Shown here piece after piece: positions 40,165 through 49,543 of a stretch of DNA of 64,000 bases (positions within the stretch are counted from its first letter, which is position 1; each line of letters opens with the position of its first letter). Both the position numbers and the translations under genes were made by a program. Below the pieces are notes generated by a model, which had not been told where the DNA came from, made no database searches, and was given only the letters and a program-made list of their open reading frames with translations. Source of the stretch: Ancrocorticia sp047602305. GTDB lineage: Bacteria > Actinomycetota > Actinomycetes > Actinomycetales > Actinomycetaceae. The DNA lies in the NCBI GenBank assembly GCA_047602305.1, contig JASGHO010000001.1, positions 868,001 through 932,000 of the forward strand. Direction: 5' to 3'.

Positions 40165-43104
40165 TTGAATACCACCGGAAAGGACACACGGGCGAAAGCA
40201 CCGATGTCGAACAAGAAGTATCTCGCGATCTGGGTGCCTATTCTGGCCTTGGTGACGACGATCCTCATCGTCGCCAACGTCGCCCTCGTCATGGCAGGCA
40301 ACTGGGTCGCCTCGCAGTTCGGTACGGGTACCTACACCTTTACCAACTCTGAGAAGTCAGCCGATTGGGACCTCGACTACTACACCGCGGACTACGAGAC
40401 CGCGGAGGAAGCCGACGAGGCATCGAAGGCTCTCGTCGCCGAGGTCGGCGCAGAAGGTATGGTTCTGGCCAAGGCCGAGAACGGCGCCCTGCCGTTGGCC
40501 AAGGGATCCAAGGTGACGATGCTGGGACGCGCCGCCGCCGATCCGGTCTACGGCGGTTCGGGATCCGGTTCGATCGACGTCACCACCGCTGTTACCGCAC
40601 GTCAGGGCCTGGAAAACGCCGGCTTCGAAGTCAACGGTGCCGTCTTTGACGCCATCCAAGCTTTCGCCTCCGAAAACCCGCGTGGCTACATCGAGATGGA
40701 CAAGCCGGACGTCTCCAGCTACAACATTGGCGAGATGCCGGTGGCAAATTACCAGGCCCAGTCATCGACCTTCGCAGGCTACAACGACGCCGCGCTCGTC
40801 TTCATCGGGCGCCCCGGTGGCGAGGGCGGAGACCTCTCCCAGGATATCGAGGGCTGGGATGACAACTACGCCGCCGGTCAGCACCAGCTGGAGCTGAACA
40901 AGGACGAACTCGATCTCATCGATCTGGCCGTCTCCAACTTCGACAAGGTTGTCGTCGTCGTCAATGCTTCCACCACTCTCGAAATGGGACCGGTACAGTC
41001 CAACGACGGAGTCGACGCCGTGATTTTGGCGGGCTCCCCCGGCCTCACCGGCTTCGAAGGCCTGGGCGGCATCCTCTCCGGAGACGTCAACCCCTCCGGA
41101 CGCACCGTGGACACCTGGGCCGCCGACTTCACCAAGGATCCCACCTGGAACAACTTCGGCCGCTTCATCTACAACAACCTGAGCGTCTCGTTCCCGCAGT
41201 CCGCGATCGAGTCCGCAACCTCGAACGCCGAAATCACCCCGGAAGCCCCCTTCGTCAACTACGCCGAGGGCATCTACGTGGGCTACCGCTACTACGAGAC
41301 CGCCGCTGCTGAAGGCTTCATCAATTACGACGACGCCGTCGTCTACCCGTTTGGTTACGGCCTCAGCTACACCACCTTCGAGTGGAAGCTGGCCAACTCC
41401 ACGCTCGGCGATGTGGACGGCACCATTTCTGTCGACGTCGAAGTGACCAACACAGGTTCAGCGGCCGGCAAGGACGTCGTCGAACTGTACTACACCGCTC
41501 CCTACACCCGCGGTGGCATCGAGAAGTCAGAAGTTGTTCTCGGTGGCTTCGCCAAGACCGGTGTGATTGCGCCGGGCGCCTCCGAGACCGTGACCATCGA
41601 ACTCGCGGTGGAGGACATGGCCTCCTACGATTACGAGAAGGCCAAGGCGTACGTGCTGGAAGCTGGCGATTACAAGCTGTCGCTGCGCACCAACTCGCAC
41701 ACCCCGGCCCCGGGAATCGAGCCGCTCACCTACAAGGTTGCCTCCGAGATCGTCTACTCCGGTGACAAGCATCGCGCCTCCGACAAGGCCGAAGTGACCA
41801 ACCAGTTCGACGACGTCTCCGCCCAGTTCGCCGACAAGAAGGAAGACGGCAAGGTCATCAACCTGTCGCGCGCGGACTTCGCCGGCACCTTCCCGGCTCC
41901 GCCCACCGATGACCTCTTCGTGGCCAACGACGCGGTGGCAGCTGGCTTCAAGCCCTACGATCACGAGGCCGCTGCCAACGAGTTCGAGGGCGATGCACCC
42001 ACCACCGGCGCGGACAGCGATCTCACCCTGGTGGAGCTGCGCGGACTACCCTACGACGATCCCAAGTGGGACGAGCTACTCGACTCCCTCAAGTCCAACG
42101 AGATGACCGATATGCTCCTCAACGGCGCATACCAGACTCCCGCCATCCCGGCCATCGCCAAGCCGGTGACCTTGGAGCCGGACGGCCCCGCCGGATTCTC
42201 CTCGTTCATCAACTCCGATATCAACGGCGTGGCCTTCCCCTCGCAGTACCTGCTGGCCCAGACCTGGAACGTTGACCTGCTGGAGCAGATGGGCACCGCA
42301 CTCGGCAACGAGGGACTGTTCAAGAACATCAACGGTTGGTACGCACCCGCCATCAACCTGCACCGCTCCCCCTTCGGCGGACGTAACTTCGAGTACTACT
42401 CCGAGGATCCGGTGCTCTCCGGCGCCATGGCCACCGCCGTCTCCAACGGCATCGCCACCAAGGGTGTGTACACCACGTTCAAGCACTTCGCTTTGAACGA
42501 GCAGGAGACCGAACGCGTCAACAACGGCGTAGCCACCTGGGCAAACGAGCAGGCAATCCGTGAGCTCTACCTGCGCCCCTTCGAGATGGCCGTCAAGAAC
42601 GTCACCATGACCGTCCCCTCCATCGTCGATGACAAGGGCACGATCGAGGAAAGCACCGTCGGCGCCACCGCCATGATGAGCTCCTTCAACCGCATCGGCG
42701 CCACCTGGGCTGGCGGTTCGCAAGCGCTCATGACCAACGTGCTGCGCGGGGAATGGGGATTCCGCGGATTCGCCATCTCGGACTTCAACCTGTACCCGTA
42801 CATGAATCCGAACCAGGGCATCGCAGCAGGTACCGACCTGACGCTGACCTTCGCGCCATCGAAGTCCTTCAATGACACCTCGTCTGCCAAGGCCCAGACC
42901 GACATCCGCAATGCCACCCACAACATTCTCTACACGGTGGCGAACTCGAATGCGATGAACGGAATGGCCGCCGGAGCAACGGTGAACTACACCCCGCCAA
43001 CCTGGGTGTACATCCAGATCGGTGTGAGCGCGGTTGTTGGCCTACTGGTGGCCGCTGGAGCGTTCATGGTCACGCGCCGTGTGATCAAGCATCGGGTCAA
43101 GTAA
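40165..43104 (+). CDS. Membrane-anchored family 3 glycoside hydrolase with reversed domain order
   Basis: In this 979-residue protein, helix 1 (about residues 20-45) is followed by the GH3 C-terminal-type domain (GAEGMVLAKAENGALPLAKGSKV, acid/base candidate Glu220 in PGGEGGD, NPSGRTVDTW). A fibronectin-like domain comes next (FGYGLSYTTF near residue 395). Only then comes the TIM-barrel domain: GRNFEYYSEDP, FKHFALNEQE and nucleophile Asp873 in FAISDFN. Helix 2 (about 946-965) and a basic tail end the protein. The catalytic part would lie outside with both termini inside. The TTG start at 40165 has AAGGAGGA 6 nt upstream. Confidence 0.9.
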   Translation: MNTTGKDTRAKAPMSNKKYLAIWVPILALVTTILIVANVALVMAGNWVASQFGTGTYTFTNSEKSADWDLDYYTADYETAEEADEASKALVAEVGAEGMVLAKAENGALPLAKGSKVTMLGRAAADPVYGGSGSGSIDVTTAVTARQGLENAGFEVNGAVFDAIQAFASENPRGYIEMDKPDVSSYNIGEMPVANYQAQSSTFAGYNDAALVFIGRPGGEGGDLSQDIEGWDDNYAAGQHQLELNKDELDLIDLAVSNFDKVVVVVNASTTLEMGPVQSNDGVDAVILAGSPGLTGFEGLGGILSGDVNPSGRTVDTWAADFTKDPTWNNFGRFIYNNLSVSFPQSAIESATSNAEITPEAPFVNYAEGIYVGYRYYETAAAEGFINYDDAVVYPFGYGLSYTTFEWKLANSTLGDVDGTISVDVEVTNTGSAAGKDVVELYYTAPYTRGGIEKSEVVLGGFAKTGVIAPGASETVTIELAVEDMASYDYEKAKAYVLEAGDYKLSLRTNSHTPAPGIEPLTYKVASEIVYSGDKHRASDKAEVTNQFDDVSAQFADKKEDGKVINLSRADFAGTFPAPPTDDLFVANDAVAAGFKPYDHEAAANEFEGDAPTTGADSDLTLVELRGLPYDDPKWDELLDSLKSNEMTDMLLNGAYQTPAIPAIAKPVTLEPDGPAGFSSFINSDINGVAFPSQYLLAQTWNVDLLEQMGTALGNEGLFKNINGWYAPAINLHRSPFGGRNFEYYSEDPVLSGAMATAVSNGIATKGVYTTFKHFALNEQETERVNNGVATWANEQAIRELYLRPFEMAVKNVTMTVPSIVDDKGTIEESTVGATAMMSSFNRIGATWAGGSQALMTNVLRGEWGFRGFAISDFNLYPYMNPNQGIAAGTDLTLTFAPSKSFNDTSSAKAQTDIRNATHNILYTVANSNAMNGMAAGATVNYTPPTWVYIQIGVSAVVGLLVAAGAFMVTRRVIKHRVK

Positions 43105-43248
43105 GCCGGGAGGGTGTGCCGCGGGGTTTGGTCTCTTGGGGATTTGATCTCTGGAGTTCGTCTCTGGGAGCGTCTCTTGGATTCGACTCGCGGCACACAC
43201 TCAAGAACAACGCCAGTGGGAACATCCAACCGCTGACGTGAGAGATTG

Positions 43249-43287
43249 CGCTGGCAGGCCCGACTTGCTTGGGCGGGCCTGCCAGCG
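43249..43287 (+). terminator. Hairpin 1 after the permuted GH3 gene
   Basis: CGCTGGCAGGCCCG pairs with CGGGCCTGCCAGCG (14 bp). Confidence 0.6.
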
Positions 43288-43358
43288 GGATCTCTTGGAG
43301 GTTGCGTTAGGCACAACGTGACCTCTCCGGGGAGTCCTCCTTTCTCCCCGTGTCCATA

Positions 43359-43404
43359 CGACTGGGTGGTGGTGAGCTGAGCTCACCACCACCCAGTCGC
43401 TTTT
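43359..43404 (+). terminator. Strong intrinsic terminator after the permuted GH3 gene
   Basis: A perfect 19-bp stem beginning CGACTGGGTGGTGGTGAGC with a 3-nt loop, followed by C and TTTT. Confidence 0.85.
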
Positions 43405-43513
43405 ATTGTTCGGGCGTGGTGCACGGGGGCTGAGGCGGTCGTAACGCGCTCGTGCATTAGCGAGGTGCAGGTGAGTGTCAAGGTTTCCCCGGATCTACCC
43501 CGGGCACAATGCA

Positions 43514-43541
43514 GCGGCCGGCTCCAAGTGGAGCCGGCCGC
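43514..43541 (-). terminator. Terminator hairpin after the lysP-like gene
   Basis: GCGGCCGGCTCC pairs with GGAGCCGGCCGC (12 bp, 4-nt loop), about 40 nt after the permease stop. Confidence 0.7.
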
Positions 43542-43582
43542 CGTGTGCTTTGTTCAACCAGCAGAGATCATGCCGTCAACTA

Positions 43583-45046
43583 TTAGCGCTTGACGCGCGT
43601 GATGTCCGCTTCTTCCGGCTTGACCGGCTTGGACTTGGTCACCAGCTTGTGGCCAATCCACAGGCCCAGGAACAGCGGCAGGCCGATGTAGCTGGAGAGA
43701 AGATGGAGGAAGTTGCCATCCCCGAGAAGGGCCTCGTAGTTCTGTCCGGCGATAACCACCAGGCACATGGTCAATGCCAGGATCGGGCCAAGCGGGTAGA
43801 ACTTGGCCCGGTAGGGCAGCTCTGACGGGTCATGCCCCTGCGCCACAAAGGCCTTGCGGAAGCGAAGATGGGACCAGGCCACGCCCGCCCAGGTAATGAA
43901 ACCCGCCAGTCCGGAAGCGTTGACGAGCCACACGTAGGCCTGGCCATCGCCAATGAGCGAGGAAATAAAGCAGGCCCCGCCCACGGCCGTGGTGACGAGC
44001 AAGGCGTAGACCGGCACGCCGTTGGCGCTGGTGACACGGAGGAACTTCGGGGCGCTGCCACGCCAGGCGAGGGCGTAGAGCATTCGGGTGGAGGCGTAGA
44101 GGCCGGAGTTTCCGGCCGAGAGCACCGAGGTGAGAATTACCGCGTTCATGACGGCCGCTGCGGCTGCAATGCCCGCCCGATCGAAGACCAAGGTGAAGGG
44201 CGAGACCGAGATATCGGAAATATCGGCCTGGAGCAGGTTGGGATCGGTGTAGGGAATGAGGAAGCCAATCACCGCGATGGCACCGATGTAGAAGAGCAGG
44301 ATGCGCCAGAAAATGGTACGGATCGCGCGAGGAACGGTGCGCTCGGGATCACGTGCCTCACCTGCGGTGACGCCCACGATTTCCGTGCCCTGGAAGCTGA
44401 AGCCCGCCACCATGAAGATGGCCAGGATGCCCATGCCACCCCCAACGAAGGGGGCCTCACCCTCGGTCCAGTTCTTGAACCCCTGGGATTCTCCGCCCAT
44501 GACGCCCAGAATCATGAGCAGACCGAGCGCCAGGAAGATGACGACCGTCACCACCTTGATGAGGGCGAACCAGAATTCACTCTCGCCGTAGGCGCGGGCG
44601 GAGAGGGAATTGAAGAGCACCAGAATGGCGAGGAAGAGCGCCGACCACCACCATCCCGGCGTGTCCGGGAACCAGAATTTCATCACCAGGGCCGCGGCGG
44701 CCAGCTCAGCCGCCACAGTGATAGCCCAGTTGAACCAGTAGTTCCATCCGATGGCGAAACCAAAACTGGGGCTGATGAAACGCGTTCCGTACTCCCCGAA
44801 GGAGCCGGCGACGGGCAGGTAGGTTGCCATCTCGCCCAGCGACTGCATGAGCAGATAGACCATCACGCCAATAACGGCGTAAGCCAACAGGGCGCCAGCT
44901 GGCCCCGCGGTGGAGATCGTCTCTCCGGAAGCAACGAAGAGGCCGGTACCGATCGCTCCGCCGATGGAGATCATGGTTAGGTGTCTGCTGTGCAGGCCCC
45001 TCTTGAGAGAATTGCTGCCTTCTTCGGGCTGTTGGTCCTGGGCCAT
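43583..45046 (-). CDS. lysP: Amino acid permease, probably lysine-specific
   Basis: The 487-residue APC/AAT-family symporter has 12 predicted helices. The protein follows E. coli LysP closely throughout: LHSRHLTMISIGGAIGTGLF, FAIGWNYWFNWAITVAAEL, FMVAGFSFQGTEIVGVTAGE, VMNAVILTSVLSAGNSGLYASTRM split over its usual positions, and GHDPSELPYRAKFYPLGP. Lysine specificity is by similarity only. GAAAGA lies before the ATG. It is monocistronic, with terminators on both sides. Confidence 0.9.
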   Translation of the reverse strand: MAQDQQPEEGSNSLKRGLHSRHLTMISIGGAIGTGLFVASGETISTAGPAGALLAYAVIGVMVYLLMQSLGEMATYLPVAGSFGEYGTRFISPSFGFAIGWNYWFNWAITVAAELAAAALVMKFWFPDTPGWWWSALFLAILVLFNSLSARAYGESEFWFALIKVVTVVIFLALGLLMILGVMGGESQGFKNWTEGEAPFVGGGMGILAIFMVAGFSFQGTEIVGVTAGEARDPERTVPRAIRTIFWRILLFYIGAIAVIGFLIPYTDPNLLQADISDISVSPFTLVFDRAGIAAAAAVMNAVILTSVLSAGNSGLYASTRMLYALAWRGSAPKFLRVTSANGVPVYALLVTTAVGGACFISSLIGDGQAYVWLVNASGLAGFITWAGVAWSHLRFRKAFVAQGHDPSELPYRAKFYPLGPILALTMCLVVIAGQNYEALLGDGNFLHLLSSYIGLPLFLGLWIGHKLVTKSKPVKPEEADITRVKR

Positions 45047-45119
45047 AAGAATCTTTCGCAGAGGTTGACAGTGTCACGAGATCACGCCGCTGGGCCAAGC
45101 CTCTCGGCGCAATCGCTAT

Positions 45120-45161
45120 AGACATGATGCCTGAACCCAGCCGGATTCAGGCATCATGTCT
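45120..45161. terminator. Hairpin between the FKBP and lysP-like genes
   Basis: AGACATGATGCCTGAA pairs with TTCAGGCATCATGTCT (16 bp, 10-nt loop), 36 nt after the FKBP stop. No U-run follows on the minus strand, so it may instead be part of the permease leader. Confidence 0.6.
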
Positions 45162-45196
45162 AAAAATCAACCAGTGGCGAGTTTCGGGCGCAACCT

Positions 45197-46267
45197 CTAA
45201 CTCGTCGGGCTGGCGCTAGCGCTGGGGCTGGCACTCGGTGACGGGGCGGCCGGGGCCGCCTGGTATCCGAGGATATCCACCACGACTGCCATGGCAGGCG
45301 AGGAGGAACGAGAATCGGAGCCGTCAGATTCGGGAACGAGAATGAGAACTCGCGAGCCGACTGTTGCGCCATCCAGCGAGTCAAACACCGTGCCGCGGCC
45401 CATTTCCACCGGCTGCGCGCCCAGCATGTTGGATGGCGTGCCGGTCCAGGTGCTCTCACGGATTTCGCCGGTTTCCCAGACGATCGCCGAATAAGCGATG
45501 AATACTCGTGAGCCTTGCCCTGCCACTGCCGGGCCGTTGCCCTTGGCGATGGTGCGCGTGGTCAGCTCCGTGGGCGCGGCCTGGTCCTTCTTGATCTTGA
45601 CGGCGGTGACAGGAGAGCCCACATCGCCGGTGATGGTCACGGGCAGATCCGCGCCGTCGGTTTCTACAGTGGCACCCGGTTGTCCGGCGCTTTCGGCAGA
45701 CCAGCCGTCAATGATCTCGATGTAGAAGACAATGGTGTCAGTGCCACCGATACCGGCTGTTGCTTGACCGTTGGCTCCGTAACCGAATTCTGGCGGGAGG
45801 GAGATGATGACTTTATCGCCCACGTGGCGGCCGCTGAGCGTGTGCCGCCATCCAGATACCAGCTTGAGCAGCGAGAACGCGGCGGGCTGGGCTGTTTTGA
45901 AGGAGGAGTCGAACGGCTTGTCCGCATCCCACACTTGGCCCACATAGTTAACGACGACGAAGTCTTCCGCGCCGAGTTCGCGCCCGCTCCCCTCCTCCAG
46001 GACACTCACCTGCATGGTGTCGGGGGCGTCCTCCTCGGGGAAGGTGAAGGTGGGGACGCCGCCGTCGCCAAATTCGACGGTGGGCATACCCTCCGAATCG
46101 ACGACGACCTTCGGAGCAGCACTTTCGGTCGGACTCGGCTCGCCGACGCTAGCAACCACGGTGGGCGACTGACTCGGCTTTGGTCCGGTGTTATCGTCTC
46201 CGCCACAGCCCGAAAGTGTGACAGCTAATCCCGCTGCTGCAAGTGCAGCGATCACACGCTGGCGCAT
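45197..46267 (-). CDS. Lipoprotein FKBP-type peptidyl-prolyl isomerase
   Basis: The 356-residue precursor has a signal peptide with lipobox LSGC (Cys at residue 21), then a Pro/Ser-rich linker. A first FKBP domain follows (VVVNYVGQVWDADKPFDSSF, GWRHTLSGRHVGDKVIISLPPEFGYG, DTIVFYIEIID). A second, more divergent FKBP-like domain covers about residues 225-335 (VFIAYSAIVWETGEIRES ... GTVFDSLDGATVGSRVLILVP). The tail is Ser/Ala/Pro-rich. It probably helps fold exported proteins outside the membrane. The second domain lacks several aromatic active-site residues, so may be non-catalytic. It is 15 bp downstream of erpA on the same strand. Confidence 0.9.
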   Translation of the reverse strand: MRQRVIAALAAAGLAVTLSGCGGDDNTGPKPSQSPTVVASVGEPSPTESAAPKVVVDSEGMPTVEFGDGGVPTFTFPEEDAPDTMQVSVLEEGSGRELGAEDFVVVNYVGQVWDADKPFDSSFKTAQPAAFSLLKLVSGWRHTLSGRHVGDKVIISLPPEFGYGANGQATAGIGGTDTIVFYIEIIDGWSAESAGQPGATVETDGADLPVTITGDVGSPVTAVKIKKDQAAPTELTTRTIAKGNGPAVAGQGSRVFIAYSAIVWETGEIRESTWTGTPSNMLGAQPVEMGRGTVFDSLDGATVGSRVLILVPESDGSDSRSSSPAMAVVVDILGYQAAPAAPSPSASPSASASPTS

Positions 46268-46282
46268 GAGTGCCTTCCGTTT

Positions 46283-46633
46283 TTAGTGGAACGACTCACC
46301 ACAGGCGCACGAGCCCGCTGCATTCGGATTGTCGATGGTGAAGCCCTGACGTTCGATGCTGTCGGCGAAGCCGATCGAAGCGCCGTCAAGGTAGGGCTTG
46401 GACATCTTGTCAACGATCACTTCGACGCCGTCGAAATCACGGACGTAATCGCCATCGAGGTAGCGCTCGTCGAAGTAGAGCTGGTACATGAGGCCGGAGC
46501 AGCCGCCGGGCTGAACGGCAATGCGCAGGCGGAGGTCATCTCGACCCTCCTGCTCGAGCAGAGCCTTCACCTTGGCCGCTGCCTCATCAGACAGGATCAC
46601 ATTGTGTGTTTGGGTATCGAGAGTCTCAGACAT
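46283..46633 (-). CDS. erpA: A-type iron-sulfur cluster carrier
   Basis: The 116-residue HesB/IscA-family protein delivers Fe-S clusters to apo-enzymes. Three conserved Cys are present: PGGCSGLMY and the C-terminal SCACGESF. The frame opens 18 codons earlier; ATG at 46633 follows AAGGTGGAG at about 6 nt and matches the family start. It is close upstream of the FKBP gene on the same strand. Same neighbourhood as Rv2204c in mycobacteria. Confidence 0.92.
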   Translation of the reverse strand: MSETLDTQTHNVILSDEAAAKVKALLEQEGRDDLRLRIAVQPGGCSGLMYQLYFDERYLDGDYVRDFDGVEVIVDKMSKPYLDGASIGFADSIERQGFTIDNPNAAGSCACGESFH

Positions 46634-46852
46634 GGACGTCTCCACCTTTCTAAGAGGTTGCGCCGATAGCTTTCGGCCATGGGTCACGGCCTAGTGGCGT
46701 GACCTCAAAATCGATTCTCGTATCAGACTAGTGCGATTGGGCCCAGAACTGCCAGCGAGATCGGCCACCTGTGTTCGCCCTCAACGGACAGCCAGCCCGC
46801 CGATTCGCGTGACGTAACGAAGATCACGGCACGCTCGTGGAGGCAGTGTCTC

Positions 46853-48019
46853 CTAATCCCATCCCCAGGTGGTGGCGACGCGTCCCATGAGGTCGGCGAG
46901 CCGTCCCGGAATGTCGGCGACGTCCTGCGCGCTTTCCTCCGGCATCTCGTAGGAACGATCGGGCCGGATTTCGTAGGCACCGTTGAGTCCGAGGCCGGGG
47001 AGCTCGCCTTTTCGGATTCCACCGGAGTCATATACGACGACGACAGGAATGCCCGCGTTCTGCGCCGCTTGCGCTGCGACCAGCAGGCTCGATGGCAGGT
47101 CCTCCCCGATGTGTCCGGTGACGCAGACAAGCAGGTCCGCCTCATCAATCTCACGAGCAATGTGGGGGCCAATGGCGAGCTGGCCGATGGGGTGGATCAT
47201 GGCACCGAGCAGACTCAGGGTGAAGGCGGTGCCTGCTCCGGCTCCGGCGTAGATGTTGCGCGCGGGGTCGGGCTCTGAAGTGCCCAGAAGGAGGGAACGC
47301 GAAGGAAGGGTGCGGGCCGCATCGCTCAATTCGGCGACGACGTCGGCAAAACCCCGTTCGTATGTCTGCGCGACGACGGCGTCCAGCCCCTGTGCCATCC
47401 AGGAGCGGGCGATGCCGGAGAGCCCGAGGAGGGGCTGTTCGCGGGAGACCACCACGGTGATGTGAAGCGAGGTCACTGCCGCGCGGGCTGCACGCAGAAC
47501 CGCGGCGCGATCTCCATGCTGGCCGTTGCCGGGGGCGTCCGCTGCCGCGCGGGACTCGTTCGCCAGCGCAGTCGGATCGGCCGGGCCCGCCGCGAGCGCC
47601 TCGAGCAGGCCCCAGCCCATGTCCATGAGAGAACCGGGCACGGGCAGCACGATGGTGACCGATGTGAGCCCTTCGGCGGCGGCCCAGGCCAGATCCTCGC
47701 CAATGAGGCGGGACGAGGAGGGGCGGCCGGGCCGCGGGATCCCGTCGAACACCTCGGTGTAGTCAAACAGCACGGAAGCACCATCAACATGCGCGAAGTG
47801 CCTCTCCCCCGCACGGCCAAGCTCCACGTGGGTAGCTCGGGCGCCGACGAGTACCTCGTCGGCGCCCGAGCCCGCGAACGGCATGGCAATCCCATCTGAG
47901 ACGGGAAAACCATGCACCTCGTCGCGCGGACGTTTTCCCAGCCAGGCGCCGCGCGCAATGGCAAGGCTCTCCTTGGCCCTCAACCCGGGCAAGGGAGAGC
48001 AGGTGAGAGCAACTCTCAC
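46853..48019 (-). CDS. Glycerate kinase-family protein
   Basis: The 388-residue protein shows the two-domain glycerate kinase plan: MRVALTCSPLPGLRAKESLAIARG at the start, VLPVPGSLMDMGWGLLEAL in the middle, YAGAGAGTAFTLSLLGA (usually GAGAAGGLG) and DEADLLVCVTGHIGEDLPSSLLVAAQAA (usually DLVITGEG.D). Several canonical residues are changed, so activity is uncertain. A similar diverged protein (Rv2205c) lies next to the erpA homologue in mycobacteria. The GTG start overlaps the dipeptidase stop by 4 nt (GTGA). Confidence 0.75.
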   Translation of the reverse strand: MRVALTCSPLPGLRAKESLAIARGAWLGKRPRDEVHGFPVSDGIAMPFAGSGADEVLVGARATHVELGRAGERHFAHVDGASVLFDYTEVFDGIPRPGRPSSSRLIGEDLAWAAAEGLTSVTIVLPVPGSLMDMGWGLLEALAAGPADPTALANESRAAADAPGNGQHGDRAAVLRAARAAVTSLHITVVVSREQPLLGLSGIARSWMAQGLDAVVAQTYERGFADVVAELSDAARTLPSRSLLLGTSEPDPARNIYAGAGAGTAFTLSLLGAMIHPIGQLAIGPHIAREIDEADLLVCVTGHIGEDLPSSLLVAAQAAQNAGIPVVVVYDSGGIRKGELPGLGLNGAYEIRPDRSYEMPEESAQDVADIPGRLADLMGRVATTWGWD

Positions 48020-49374
48020 AACTCGCCACCCAGGCGGGCCAGCAGCGCCGCCTCGGCGAGGATGGCATTGCGCCAGTCACCGAGATGGAGCGACTCGTTC
48101 TGCGAGTGAGCGCGAGTGTCCGGATCCTCAATTCCGGTCACCAGAATCTCAGCCTGAGGGAATACCGCGGCAAGATCGGCGATGAAGGGGATGGAACCGC
48201 CCACGCCAATATCCACCGACTCGGTGCCCCACGCCTGCTCCAGAGCCCAGCGGGCCGCGACCGTGGCCGGGGTGTCCTCGCCCGCCTTGAAGGCAGGGCC
48301 GGTCTCCTCAACTGTGACTGTGAGCCGGGCGCCGAAGGGGGCGTGAGATTCGAGATGCTGCACCAGCGCACGGGCCGCTTCTGCCGGGTCCTGCCCCGGA
48401 GCAACACGCAGCGAGAGGCGCGCGGTGCACGACGGGATGAGGGTATTGGAGGCCTTGTCACAGGGGGTGACATCCATGCCGATGACGGACAACGCAGGCT
48501 GGGTCCACAGGCGCGAGGCGATGGAGCCGCGCCCGGACAGCTGCACGCCATCGAGCACGCCGGTATCGGCGCGCAGCGCCTCCTCACTGTAATCAGCGGT
48601 GGCGTCATCGTAGGCGGTCAACCCAGCAACGGCCACGGCGCCGTCGTCGTCGTGCAAGGTAGCAACGAGACGCGACATCAGGGTGACGGCGTCAAGAACC
48701 GGGCCGCCGTACATGCCCGAATGCAGCGCGTGGTCGAGGACGTCCAGCTTGACGCCCACGGTGACCACGCCGCGCAGGGAGGTAGTGAGCGAAGGGGTGC
48801 CCACCTTCCAGTTGTTGGAGTCGGCGACGACGATGACGTCGGCGGCAAGGCGGTCGCGGTAGGTTTCCAGGAAGTCGTGGAAGGTGGGCGAACCAATCTC
48901 CTCCTCGCCCTCGATGAAGAGGGTGACGCCCACACCAAGTTCGTCACCGAGCGCCGCGAGCGCTCCCATATGCACGAGGATTCCCGCCTTGTCGTCAGCG
49001 CTACCGCGGCCGTAGAGGCGGCCGTCGCGCTCCACCGGCTCGAAAGGATCGGAGAGCCAACCGTCAAGCGAACCCTGCGGCTGCACGTCATGATGGGCGT
49101 AGAGCAGCACGGTGGGCTGACCCGGCTGTGCCTGGCGATGGGCAAGAATGGCGGGACGGCCCACCAGGCCGGACTCGGTGCGGAGCTGGATCACCTCGAC
49201 GTCGAGCCCGCGAGCGCGCGCCAACTCGGCAACCGCCTCGGCGCTGCGCGTCAGCTGGCTCTGATCGAAGGAGTCGGCGGACACCGATGGAATACGAATA
49301 AGCTCCTCAAGCTCACGGCGGTGGGCGGAAAGCTGCGCGTCAACCCTGGACGCAAGATCCTCAAAGCTAGTCAT
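48016..49374 (-). CDS. M20-family zinc dipeptidase/peptidase
   Basis: The 452-residue cytosolic metallopeptidase has metal ligands in YAHHDVQP (His, Asp), RGSADDKAG (Asp), the catalytic Glu pair and ligand in FIEGEEEIGSP, and VVADSNNW (Asp). The C-terminal Glu/His region is HSQNESLHLGDW. A dimerisation lid domain lies between. It probably cleaves di- or short peptides. TAATCT lies 6 nt before the ATG; a GGAG is only 2 nt from the ATG, too close for a normal Shine-Dalgarno. It is translationally coupled to the glycerate kinase-like gene. Confidence 0.92.
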   Translation of the reverse strand: MTSFEDLASRVDAQLSAHRRELEELIRIPSVSADSFDQSQLTRSAEAVAELARARGLDVEVIQLRTESGLVGRPAILAHRQAQPGQPTVLLYAHHDVQPQGSLDGWLSDPFEPVERDGRLYGRGSADDKAGILVHMGALAALGDELGVGVTLFIEGEEEIGSPTFHDFLETYRDRLAADVIVVADSNNWKVGTPSLTTSLRGVVTVGVKLDVLDHALHSGMYGGPVLDAVTLMSRLVATLHDDDGAVAVAGLTAYDDATADYSEEALRADTGVLDGVQLSGRGSIASRLWTQPALSVIGMDVTPCDKASNTLIPSCTARLSLRVAPGQDPAEAARALVQHLESHAPFGARLTVTVEETGPAFKAGEDTPATVAARWALEQAWGTESVDIGVGGSIPFIADLAAVFPQAEILVTGIEDPDTRAHSQNESLHLGDWRNAILAEAALLARLGGEL

Positions 49375-49380
49375 TGCTCC

Positions 49381-49386
49381 AGATTA
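49381..49386 (-). promoter_or_regulatory. Probable -10 box of a leaderless mRNA (M20 peptidase)
   Basis: TAATCT on the minus strand, 6 nt before the ATG at 49374. Confidence 0.55.
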
Positions 49387-49543
49387 GCGAGTTGGCAGCG
49401 CGATCGGTAACGGCCCGCTCCCACTAGGTGATATCCCTCCCGAGTTTCGCTCCCGAAATGGAGCGTGGCTGCTACGGCACGTACACTGGGCGATAGTGTC
49501 TTGTCCGGAACAACACTGGGCTAACGATGAAGATGGAGTCAGC

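Larger units (their letters stand above)
43105..43582. other. 478-bp convergent intergenic region with three terminators
   Basis: Between the permuted GH3 gene and the lysP-like gene. It starts with degenerate GTCTCT(T/G)GG-type repeats (43124-43185) and then holds hairpins at 43249-43287, 43359-43399 and 43514-43541. No gene is supported. Confidence 0.6.
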
